21,031 nucleotides of DNA from Propionibacteriaceae bacterium (GTDB lineage Bacteria; Actinomycetota; Actinomycetes; Propionibacteriales; Propionibacteriaceae): NCBI GenBank assembly GCA_021323255.1, contig JAJTCL010000005.1:1-21031 (forward strand), written 5' to 3'. Positions 13,346-20,874 of the stretch are shown here, in pieces. A model generated the notes under the pieces. That model saw only the letters and a program-made list of their open reading frames with translations, ran no database searches and had not been told where the DNA came from. The position numbers were made by a program, and so were the translations under genes. The stretch's first letter is position 1. Each line of letters opens with the position of its first letter.

Positions 13346-14247
13346 CTCAGCCAACCGAACCCCTTGGGCGCAACGTCGTACCGGGTGCGTATCGCGGCGT
13401 CGCTGTGACGTCTTTCGACGGTGAACTCGACGCAGGCTCCCTGGCCCGCCACTTCGTCGGCCGCGAGGCTTATCGCCGGACCCGATTCATCGTGGTACGC
13501 AACGCCGACCAGACGGCAATCGTCTCCGTTCAGAAGGAGTCCGACGAACCACTGTTCTCACCGATCACGGCGGTGCAGCTCCTCGTCGGGCCGGCCGAGT
13601 GCGCGTACGTCGACGACCCCGAGGTCGACACCGGCATTCCCACCGCACTCGCTCGCGCCGCGCTGAGTCAGGCACCGGGCAAACGCGGAGTGGTTGTGCA
13701 GGGCCGCTTCGCCCACGTCAGTTTCATCATCGACCCGGTGCTGCTGCGCGTGACTGTTCGAGAAGTGGTGCCTCCGTATCCGCCTAAGCTGCTCGACCAG
13801 GCGCAGCGGGTCCTCGGTCTTGCCGAGACCCTGCCTCCGATGGAGCTGGTGCCCGACCTGGTTGAGTTTGATCAGCTCGCGCAGGGCAATACGGCCACCA
13901 GCTACCTGCTGCCCTGTAGAGGCGGTGGTGTCTCCATCGAGGGGGCGACGGTGAAGTATTTGGACGAACGCCCGGCCCGTGAGGCGTGGCTGCTGCTCGG
14001 CTGCGAGCGATCCGAGCAGATCCACGAGTCCTTCTACGGCGACCGAGCGCCCCAGGTGGATATCTGTCCGCGGAAGCGGCCCGGCGGAGGGGGCGCCACC
14101 TTGGCCAAGTGCTGTCTGCTCGAGACGCACAACGAGGTCGATACCGACCGAACCGTCGTCGTGCCCTGGGGGGCGTCGCTGGCACTCATCGCCGACGCGC
14201 TCGGCACGCTCGCCCGCGAGTGGGAGCCGACATGGGCACCCGCCTGA
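13330..14247 (+). CDS. Unknown 305-aa protein between ComA and the lyase
   Basis: I do not recognise the family with certainty. The ATG at 13330 lies inside the end of comA (16-bp overlap), and its own end overlaps the next gene by 16 bp, so it is a coupled and genuine part of the operon. Visible features: a compact mixed alpha/beta N-half (RRTRFIVVRNADQTAIVSVQ), HVSFIIDP and VREVVPPYPPKLLDQAQRVL in the middle, and a C-half with three cysteine sites (LLPCRGGG, DICPRKRPGGGG, KCCLLETHNEVD). No signal peptide or membrane segment. In the five-step bacterial coenzyme M route a decarboxylase is needed between the phosphate-eliminating lyase and the PLP enzyme; this protein is one candidate by position only. 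Confidence 0.75.
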   Translation: MAAHLAQPTEPLGRNVVPGAYRGVAVTSFDGELDAGSLARHFVGREAYRRTRFIVVRNADQTAIVSVQKESDEPLFSPITAVQLLVGPAECAYVDDPEVDTGIPTALARAALSQAPGKRGVVVQGRFAHVSFIIDPVLLRVTVREVVPPYPPKLLDQAQRVLGLAETLPPMELVPDLVEFDQLAQGNTATSYLLPCRGGGVSIEGATVKYLDERPAREAWLLLGCERSEQIHESFYGDRAPQVDICPRKRPGGGGATLAKCCLLETHNEVDTDRTVVVPWGASLALIADALGTLAREWEPTWAPA

Positions 14248-15593
14248 GTGACTCCGAGCAGTACCGCCACCTGTGGGGCACCACGGAGCTGGCGTCTGTC
14301 TTCGAGGAGCGCGCCCGGCTGCAACGATGGCTGGACGTCCTCAGCGCGCTGGCGGCTGCCCAGGCTCGCCTCGACATGATCCCATCCGAGGCAGCCATGC
14401 TGATCGCCGAGCATGCGCGTGCCGATCGACTGGACCTCGATCTCGTGGCCGTGGAGACCCGACGGACCTCGCACTCGATGCTGGGTCTGATCCGGGCGCT
14501 GCAGCAGATACTCCCCGAGTCCGCCCGCGAGTACGTGTACGTCGGGGCGACCGTGCAGGACATCACGGACACCTGGTTCGCCCTGGTGATGCGCGATGTC
14601 GGTGCTGTGGCGTGGCGGGACCTGCGGGCGATCGAGGAGACGTTGCTTGCGTTGGCAGTCGAGCACCGCGACACGCTGATGGCCGGACGGACGCACGGGC
14701 AACCTGGTTCGCCGATTACTTTCGGTTTCAAGGTCGCGTCGTGGGCCGACGAGATCCGACGGCATATTCAAAGGTTGGCGGAGGGGCGACCTCGCTGGCT
14801 GGTCGGCCAGCTGGGTGGAGCAGTCGGCGCGCTTGGGTTCTTCGGCCCACATGGATTGCGGCTGCGTGCCGAGTTCTGTGCCGAGCTCGGACTGGCCGAT
14901 CCCGGGATCTCCTGGCTCACTTCCCGCGACCGGATCGCGGAGTTCGGGTGCGTGCTGGCCATGGTTTGCTGCACGCTTGCCCGGATCGGCAATGAGGTGT
15001 ACGAGCTCCAGCGACCCGAGATTGGCGAGTTGCGTGAGCCCACGACTTCGGAGACCGTCGGCAGCATCACCATGCCGCACAAACGCAATCCCGAAGGCAG
15101 CGAACATCTCGACACGTTGTCCCGATTGGCCCGCGCCAACGCCGCCATTCTCATCGAGGGAATGGTGGTCGCGCACGAGCGGGACGGTCGCGGCTGGAAG
15201 GCCGAATGGGTCGCCCTTCCGGAAATCTGCCTGCTGACCGGGGTCTCATTGCAGCTCGCGCGGCACCTGCTGTCCGGCCTGAGCGTCGAGGTCGACACGA
15301 TGCGCAGCAACCTGCATCGTCACGGGGACAACCTGGCCTCGGAACAAATCCTCGCCGGCCTGAGTCAGAAACTCGGTAAACACACTGCCCAGCAGCTCAT
15401 GCACGAACTCCTCGCTCCCGGTAGCCGAGACCTTGACGACGTGGTCGGCGCCGTAGTGGGGTCGGGTGCTGCGACCGCAGAAGAGGCTCGGGCCTGGGCG
15501 TCGCGTGACGTGGGCGCCACAGGCGGGATGGTCGACGCCGTCGCAACCCGGGGTCGGCGCGCCCACGCGACCGAGCCGGAGGAGTGGGTGTGA
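14232..15593 (+). CDS. Aspartase/fumarase-superfamily lyase, adenylosuccinate lyase-like (XcbC-like candidate)
   Basis: A 453-aa member of the aspartase/fumarase superfamily. Its three signature regions are present: GATVQDITDTW, AGRTHGQPGSPITFG with T154-H155, and the active-site loop GSITMPHKRNP at 277-287 whose serine acts as base in relatives. Family members release fumarate from succinyl adducts. In bacterial coenzyme M synthesis a distinct member (XcbC1) instead eliminates phosphate from phosphosulfolactate to give sulfoacrylate, and the location two genes after comA fits that role. The ordinary purB product would also look like this, but purB is not expected in such an operon. Start: ATG 14232, overlapping the previous gene by 16 bp; the frame is open further upstream only as a shadow. 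GTGA overlap with the next gene. Confidence 0.83.
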   Translation: MGTRLSDSEQYRHLWGTTELASVFEERARLQRWLDVLSALAAAQARLDMIPSEAAMLIAEHARADRLDLDLVAVETRRTSHSMLGLIRALQQILPESAREYVYVGATVQDITDTWFALVMRDVGAVAWRDLRAIEETLLALAVEHRDTLMAGRTHGQPGSPITFGFKVASWADEIRRHIQRLAEGRPRWLVGQLGGAVGALGFFGPHGLRLRAEFCAELGLADPGISWLTSRDRIAEFGCVLAMVCCTLARIGNEVYELQRPEIGELREPTTSETVGSITMPHKRNPEGSEHLDTLSRLARANAAILIEGMVVAHERDGRGWKAEWVALPEICLLTGVSLQLARHLLSGLSVEVDTMRSNLHRHGDNLASEQILAGLSQKLGKHTAQQLMHELLAPGSRDLDDVVGAVVGSGAATAEEARAWASRDVGATGGMVDAVATRGRRAHATEPEEWV

Positions 15594-16555
15594 GTCCGCC
15601 AAGGGTCGATCTCGCCACTCTTCCCACGCCACTCACCCGCATGCACCGCCTGGAAGCCGCCCTTCAGACAGGGCCGCTTTACGTGAAACGAGACGATCTC
15701 ACCGGCTTTGGAGTGGCTGGAAACAAGGCGCGTCCCCTCGAGTACCTGATGGGCGCCGCGATCGAAAGTGGTGCCGACGTACTCGTCGCTGCTGGCAGCC
15801 CATCGTCCAACTTCTGTGCGGCGGCCGCGCTCGCCGCCGCGACAGTTGGTCTGGACTGCGACCTGCTGTTCCCCGGCACCCCTCCAGAGCCCGCATCGAT
15901 GAACGTCGAGCTTGCAAGGGCTGCAGGTGCGCGTCTGCTCTTTGGCGTTGTAAAGACCCGCGAGCAACTCGACGACGCCGTCCTCGACCACGCGAATGCC
16001 CTGCGCGCCGCGGGCAGACGGCCATATCCGCTGCCGCGTGGCGGGGCGACCCCGGTCGGCGCAATCGGCTACGTCTATGCCGCGCGTGAGCTGACTGAGC
16101 AGTGTGATCATGCCGGAGTTCAGGTCGCGACAGTAGTGGTGGCGACTGGCTCCGGCGGCACCCAGGCAGGGCTGGTCGCCGGCCAGGTGGGATTCGGCCT
16201 GAGGTGGCAGCTCGTCGGCGCCTCGGTGAGCAGACCGACACAACCACTCGCGGACCAGATCCTCCGAAAATCTCAGGACTGCGCGGCCATTCTCGCCCTC
16301 GACCCACCCGGTAACGGGAACGTTGATCTTCGCGACTGTCGGGGTGCTGGATTCGGCTTGGCGACGCGCGACGATCACGTCAGTGGACGACTTGCCTTAC
16401 GACATGAGGGGCTGCTGCTCGATGATTACTACGGTGCCAAAGCCATGACTCTGTTCAGGTCGTTGCTTGCGGACGGCGCATCGACGCCGGCCGTGTTCTG
16501 GCACACCGGAGGTGTGGCGGCCGCTCTGACCGCGCTGACGCAAGGAGCATCCTGA
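15590..16555 (+). CDS. PLP-dependent enzyme, D-cysteine desulfhydrase/ACC deaminase type
   Basis: A 321-aa fold-type II PLP enzyme. VAGNKARPLEYLM carries the Schiff-base lysine (K46), SPSSNFCAAAALAAA is the substrate/PLP contact segment (usually SNHxR in D-cysteine desulfhydrase and ACC deaminase), GATPVGAIGYVYAARELTEQ follows, and TGSGGTQAGL (186-195) is the phosphate-binding loop. The change from SNHTR to SNFCA suggests a changed substrate. In the bacterial coenzyme M route a PLP enzyme performs the thiolation step, and a relative of cysteine desulfhydrases would suit it. GTG 15590 overlaps the lyase stop as GTGA with GGAGGAG just upstream; GTG 15584 is less well placed. The stop overlaps the next ATG as TGATG. 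Confidence 0.85.
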   Translation: MSPPRVDLATLPTPLTRMHRLEAALQTGPLYVKRDDLTGFGVAGNKARPLEYLMGAAIESGADVLVAAGSPSSNFCAAAALAAATVGLDCDLLFPGTPPEPASMNVELARAAGARLLFGVVKTREQLDDAVLDHANALRAAGRRPYPLPRGGATPVGAIGYVYAARELTEQCDHAGVQVATVVVATGSGGTQAGLVAGQVGFGLRWQLVGASVSRPTQPLADQILRKSQDCAAILALDPPGNGNVDLRDCRGAGFGLATRDDHVSGRLALRHEGLLLDDYYGAKAMTLFRSLLADGASTPAVFWHTGGVAAALTALTQGAS

Positions 16556-18060
16556 TGGCATCCACTCGGCAGACAGGACCACCACAGGGCTCGGCCGCAC
16601 GTGAGCTGATCGACAGCGGCTTCGCCTTGGAGAATGCGGACGCGCCCTTCCTCCACGAAGGTCTGAACCTCGCCGACATCGCCCATGTTCTCGATCTGCT
16701 GCGCCGAGGGCTGGTCCCCGCGCCAGCGGGGCGGGACCTCATCCGGCTGCTGCTCGAGGTCGAGCAGATGGATGCCGAGGACTTTCCGTACGATCCGGAA
16801 TTCGGTGAGCCCTACAACTCGCGGGAGCGCTTCTTCGTGGCGCGGCTCGGCAAGGTCGCCGGATGGTTGCACGCCGGGCGGCCGCGACGCGAGGCGGCAC
16901 GGATCGCGTTACGGATCTACGTCCGTGACCAGCTGCTGGAGCTAGTGAGTGAGGTGGAGCGGTTCTCCCGTGGCGCGACCGGGCTCGCCCGCCGGCACGT
17001 CGGCACCTTGATGCCAGACCAGACCTACCTACAGCAAGCACAGCCATCGACGTTCGGACATTATGTGTTGTCGTTCGTCTACCCTGCCGTTCGCGATGCG
17101 CACCGACTGCTGGAGGAGTTCGACGACCTCAACCGCAGCCCCGCTGGGGCCGGGTGTGTCAACGGGACTCGGTTGCTGGACGACCGCACGTATGTCGCAG
17201 CTGCCTTGGGATTCGACGAGGTCATCGAGCACACCCGCGATGCGATGTGGCAGATCGACGGTCTCATCCACGTGCTGGCCAGTGCGGCCAGCTTGCTGTC
17301 CACGGAGAGCAAGCTCGCCGAAGATCTCGAGATCTGGTCGAGCAACGAGTTCGACTTCGTTGCTCTCGCCGACGGCTACACCCGGTCGAGCATCCTCATG
17401 CCGCAGAAGCGCAACCCGTACTCGCTGTCCATCGTGCGCGGTGCGTCAGGGGTTCTGATCGGGCGTCTTACGGGATTTCTGGCGGTTGCCAAGAGTCCGT
17501 CGGCGCGCAGCGACAATTTGATCTTCGCCTACGGGGAGGTGCCGCGAGCCCTGGACCTCGCGATCCGGGTCACCAGGTTGATGACTGGGGTGGTGGGCAC
17601 CCTTCAGGTCAATATGGAGCGGATGGCGCACGCGCTGGACGACGGATACACCCAGGCGACCGATCTCAGCGAGTTCATCGTGCAGACGTGCAACGTGGAC
17701 TATCGCAGCGCGTACGACGTCGTTGGGTGGGCGGTCCGAAAAGCCAGCAACGAGGGCATTCCCGGCAGACACATCACGGGGGCGATGCTGGACGAGGCAG
17801 CGGTCGCTGTGACCGGGGAGCGGTTGGGCCTGGCCGCCAAGGATCTCGAGCCGGCCCTCGACCCACGCGTCATCATCGAGACGCGTCGCGGGACGGGTGG
17901 TGCGGCACCCACAGCTGTCGAATCCATGCTTACGCAATGTGAAAAGAAGGCTGACGACCTTAGGTCGGAGGTCGAGCAACGACGAGCCGCCCTGGATCGG
18001 ACGAAGCGGCAGCTGCTCGAACAGGCTAGGCGCATTGCCGCGCAGGAGGATGAAGCATGA
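16555..18060 (+). CDS. Argininosuccinate lyase-like aspartase/fumarase-superfamily protein with altered active site
   Basis: A 501-aa homologue of argininosuccinate lyase. The family loop SSILMPQKRNP is at 278-288 and AQPSTFGHYVLSF at about 162-174. Two hallmark sites differ: the HTGRSRNDQ segment that binds argininosuccinate reads HAGRPRREA (106-114), and the PGYTHLQ histidine is a tyrosine (PDQTYLQ, Y158). It is therefore unlikely to make arginine and probably handles another acid. The C-terminal ~45 residues look like a coiled coil (CEKKADDLRSEVEQRRAALD). Start ATG 16555 has AAGGAG seven bases before and overlaps the PLP gene stop by one base; its own stop overlaps the DUF1116 start as ATGA. 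It may catalyse a second elimination or addition in the sulfonate pathway. Confidence 0.85.
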   Translation: MASTRQTGPPQGSAARELIDSGFALENADAPFLHEGLNLADIAHVLDLLRRGLVPAPAGRDLIRLLLEVEQMDAEDFPYDPEFGEPYNSRERFFVARLGKVAGWLHAGRPRREAARIALRIYVRDQLLELVSEVERFSRGATGLARRHVGTLMPDQTYLQQAQPSTFGHYVLSFVYPAVRDAHRLLEEFDDLNRSPAGAGCVNGTRLLDDRTYVAAALGFDEVIEHTRDAMWQIDGLIHVLASAASLLSTESKLAEDLEIWSSNEFDFVALADGYTRSSILMPQKRNPYSLSIVRGASGVLIGRLTGFLAVAKSPSARSDNLIFAYGEVPRALDLAIRVTRLMTGVVGTLQVNMERMAHALDDGYTQATDLSEFIVQTCNVDYRSAYDVVGWAVRKASNEGIPGRHITGAMLDEAAVAVTGERLGLAAKDLEPALDPRVIIETRRGTGGAAPTAVESMLTQCEKKADDLRSEVEQRRAALDRTKRQLLEQARRIAAQEDEA

Positions 18061-19472
18061 CGGCCGATCCCGGCCGGACGATCGCACTGCCGGATGAGGT
18101 AGCGGTCGTCAACATCGGGCTGTCCCTGTTAGCCGATGCAGTGCGTGACCAGTCGACCGCGGTTCAGCAGGTGGACTGGCGGATCCCGGCCGATGGACAG
18201 CTCGATTTGGTCGCCGACCTCGAGTGTCTGTACGGGCAGCGGTCCACCGATCTCGACGCGGCCAATGCCGAGGTTGTGCGCCGCCTGGACGAGTCAGTCC
18301 CCTTGCTGGTCGACGTAGCCGCTTCCGGGAAGGTCGTGCCCGGGATGTCGGATCGGATGCTGCTGCACTGTGGGCCCGCTATCGAGTGGGCGGAAGTCCG
18401 CGATCCGTTACGCCGCTCGATGCGTGCCGCCACCGTTTCGGAGGGCTGGGCAAGGACCGTCGAGGATGCGGACCGGATGCTCGCCGACGGAACCGTGAGG
18501 TTGGAGCCGGGCTACCGACACGACACGGTTCTGCCCATGGCGAGTGCCATGGGCCCTTCGGCGCCGGTCTTTGTCGTCGACAACGCCGACGGTGGCACCC
18601 GGGCGTTCGCACCGATCAACCAGGGACCGGGTGAGACCGCCTGGTTCGGTCGCGAAACGCCGGCGGCGATTGCCCGGCTGGACTTTCTCCGTGACGTCGC
18701 GGCACCCATGCTGAAGCAGATCGTTGAGTCCTCTGGACCGATCGACCTCTTCAGGCTTGCCGCCCAGGGAGTGCAGATCGGCGACGACGTACACATGAGG
18801 ACTCAGGGCACTACCAGCTTGTTGATCCGCACGTTGCTGCCGCAGATCGCGGCTCTCCCAGATGAGGGGCGAGTCGCGCTGGCGGAGTTTCTGTCCGCCA
18901 ATCATCTCTTCTTCCTGAACCTGGCGATGGCCGCTGCAAAGTCCGCCGCGATGTGGGCCGACCATGTCGAGGGAGCGAGCATCGTCACCATGATGTGTCG
19001 CAACGGCACGTCCTACGGCATCCGGTTGGCCGGCTCCGACGAGGTCTTTACGGCGGCGGCGCCCCCGGTCGAGCACGCCATGTACTACCCCGACTACGGT
19101 CCGGAGACGGGCGCTTCCGACATCGGGGACAGCGCCATCCTCGAGCTCGTGGGCCTGGGCGGGGCCGCCGCGGCCGGATCTCCTGCGGTCGCCGGCTTCC
19201 TTCCGGGCGGCCTGAGCGAGGCAATATCGATGACCGAGCAGATGATCTCGATCTGTGCGCAGGAGAGCAGCCGGTTCAAGCTGCCAACGTGGAATTACCG
19301 AGGCACTCCACTCGGTGTGGACGTGCGCCGGGTGGTGGAGCTGAACATCACCCCTAAGGTGACGACCGGGATCCTGCACGTGAGTTCAGGTGTCGGCCAG
19401 ATCGGTGCCGGCGTGGCGGCTGCGCCGATCGAGTGCTTCCGGGCCGCTGTGCGCAGCCTGGCTGCACGATGA
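18057..19472 (+). CDS. allG: DUF1116 family protein (AllG/YlbE), oxamate carbamoyltransferase subunit-like
   Basis: The 471-aa protein matches DUF1116: AVVNIGLSLLADAV and VQQVDWRIPADG at the N-terminus, VDVAASGKVVPGMSDRMLLH CGPAI, WARTVEDADRMLADG, the asparagine-rich VDNADGGTRAFAPINQGPGE, FLSANHLFFLNLAMAAAKS, and the long glycine-rich C-terminus with GDSAILELVGLGG and GTPLGVDVRRVVE. AllG acts together with AllF (FdrA) and AllH in E. coli carbamoyl transfer between oxalurate and phosphate. Here it is coupled (ATGA overlap, GAGGAT ribosome site) to the argininosuccinate lyase-like gene rather than to fdrA. Downstream after 22 bases comes an OsmC-like gene. Confidence 0.87.
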   Translation: MTADPGRTIALPDEVAVVNIGLSLLADAVRDQSTAVQQVDWRIPADGQLDLVADLECLYGQRSTDLDAANAEVVRRLDESVPLLVDVAASGKVVPGMSDRMLLHCGPAIEWAEVRDPLRRSMRAATVSEGWARTVEDADRMLADGTVRLEPGYRHDTVLPMASAMGPSAPVFVVDNADGGTRAFAPINQGPGETAWFGRETPAAIARLDFLRDVAAPMLKQIVESSGPIDLFRLAAQGVQIGDDVHMRTQGTTSLLIRTLLPQIAALPDEGRVALAEFLSANHLFFLNLAMAAAKSAAMWADHVEGASIVTMMCRNGTSYGIRLAGSDEVFTAAAPPVEHAMYYPDYGPETGASDIGDSAILELVGLGGAAAAGSPAVAGFLPGGLSEAISMTEQMISICAQESSRFKLPTWNYRGTPLGVDVRRVVELNITPKVTTGILHVSSGVGQIGAGVAAAPIECFRAAVRSLAAR

Positions 19473-19494
19473 GGGTCGAAATTAGGAGGTGGAG

Positions 19495-19884
19495 ATGGCC
19501 GACCGGACCGTACACACCCGCTGGGACGGTGGGATGCGGGCGGTGACGCAGGTTGGTGACTTCGAGGTCGTCGTCGACGAGCCAGAGACCGCCGGCGGCA
19601 CCGACACCGGTCCACAGCCGACCGATCTCCTGCTGGTCTCGGTCAGTTCCTGCTTCGCCCTTGCACTCGCATTCGTCGCCCGTAAGCGGGGGGTCGATCT
19701 GCTCGGCTTGGACGTGACGGCTATCGGTCGATACGAGGGGCTGAAGTTCTGCGAGATCTCGTTGTCGATCTCCTCCGACAGCCCGCGATCTGTTGTGGAG
19801 GACCTGCTGCCTGAAGCGCAGCGTGTCTGTTACGTGTCCAACACACTGCAGCGCCAGCCTGAGCTTACCGTCGAGGTGACGTGA
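19495..19884 (+). CDS. OsmC/Ohr-like peroxiredoxin-fold protein
   Basis: A 129-aa OsmC-type protein with both redox cysteines in family context: SVSSCFALALAFVARKRG (C53) and AQRVCYVSNTL (C112), plus PQPTDLLLVSVSS before the first. Such proteins reduce hydroperoxides using thiols, although several in metabolic operons have unknown roles. ATG 19495 follows AGGAGG at five bases; GTG 19489 overlaps that ribosome site. It sits between AllG and AllH genes, three bases before the latter. A thiol-based enzyme next to coenzyme M-like genes could protect or process the thiol product (inference). Confidence 0.87.
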   Translation: MADRTVHTRWDGGMRAVTQVGDFEVVVDEPETAGGTDTGPQPTDLLLVSVSSCFALALAFVARKRGVDLLGLDVTAIGRYEGLKFCEISLSISSDSPRSVVEDLLPEAQRVCYVSNTLQRQPELTVEVT

Positions 19885-19887
19885 GCA

Positions 19888-20700
19888 ATGGCGTCATTGC
19901 TGCCGCCTGCCCAGGTGGCTGCGGCGGGTCCGGCCCGGGTCTGGGATCTGATCAGCGGGCCGGTGCGACCGGTCGATGTCCTGGGTCGGTTTGCGACCGC
20001 GCTGTACCTGCGGTTGGCGGGTGGAGAAGTCATCGCACTACTCAGCTCGGATGCTGTTCGGCTGCCGATTGGGCTGATGCTGCCGGTATCGAGCCGTGAG
20101 TTCCCGCTCACCCACCTGAGCGGCCCTGTCGTAGTGGGCTCGGGCGCCGTATACAGCGGCGGCTGGAGTTGTCGGGTCTCGCGGCTGGTCTCGCTCCGGG
20201 CGTCGGCCGCCCTCATGCCGGACCGCCATGCCTGCAAGCACCTCCGGCAACGGCTGGCCCACTGTCAGTCCGCAGACCCTGATCTACGCCTGCCCGATGC
20301 GCTACCGGACGACGTGTACTCCTCTGAGGTGGCGGCTGACCTTGTCCGGCGGCTGCTCGGGGTCGGTCCTGGGCTGACCCCTGCAGGTGATGACGTGCTT
20401 GCTGGGCTACTCGTAGGGTTATGGTCTTTCGGCCAGAAAGCCGAGCCCCTGCGACTGGCTGTGCTGGCTGGCCTGGCCACCGGCACGACCGATCTGTCGG
20501 CCGCGCTCCTGCGCTGCGCGACTCGGGGGGAGTCGATCCCGCAGGTGAACCAACTGCTGCAGACCATGTCCGGGAACGCCTGGCAGGGTCGGCTCGACCA
20601 CGCAATGCACGACCTCGTCCGCGTCGGACACACCTCGGGAAGGGCGTTGGCAACCGGCGTGTTGGCCGCCGCCACCATGGCGATCGGCGACCGTCGTTAG
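19888..20700 (+). CDS. allH: DUF2877 family protein (AllH/YlbF), oxamate carbamoyltransferase subunit-like
   Basis: A 270-aa protein carrying the DUF2877 signature GVGPGLTPAGDDVLAGLL (about 158-175) and family features such as VYSGGWSCRVS and TTDLSAALLRCATRG near the C-terminus. In E. coli the homologue AllH is required with AllF and AllG for oxamate carbamoyltransferase activity. It ends the eight-gene operon beginning at comA; the start is three bases after the OsmC-like stop, with no strong ribosome site. No clear terminator is seen after 20700. Confidence 0.87.
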   Translation: MASLLPPAQVAAAGPARVWDLISGPVRPVDVLGRFATALYLRLAGGEVIALLSSDAVRLPIGLMLPVSSREFPLTHLSGPVVVGSGAVYSGGWSCRVSRLVSLRASAALMPDRHACKHLRQRLAHCQSADPDLRLPDALPDDVYSSEVAADLVRRLLGVGPGLTPAGDDVLAGLLVGLWSFGQKAEPLRLAVLAGLATGTTDLSAALLRCATRGESIPQVNQLLQTMSGNAWQGRLDHAMHDLVRVGHTSGRALATGVLAAATMAIGDRR

Positions 20701-20741
20701 GCATTCGCCCGCGCCAATCAGTCCGGACGGTAGGGGGCGCG

Positions 20742-20867
20742 ATGTTCACGACGCCTCGACATCCGCTTCTTCGAAGGATCTTCCGCGCGATGGTGGGCGA
20801 TATCTCTGAGAGCGACCTGCGGGGCGACTGTGCCGTGCTCTACGGTCCCAAGGCGACCTGTTGCTGA
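20742..20867 (+). other. Small open frame of 41 codons, doubtful
   Basis: A plus-strand frame starting at ATG 20742 after GGGGGCG, with no recognised similarity. It overlaps the end of the minus-strand helicase-like frame. It may be chance; I list it because the 330 bases after the operon hold nothing else on this strand. Confidence 0.15.
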
Positions 20868-20874
20868 GCCGCGC

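Noticed and set aside
14034..15176. Long minus-strand open frame (380 aa) opposite the lyase
   Set aside because: No recognisable domain; the plus strand holds the superfamily signatures.
16555..18060. Arginine biosynthesis gene argH
   Set aside because: The substrate-binding SRNDQ and the THLQ histidine are replaced and no other arginine gene is nearby.
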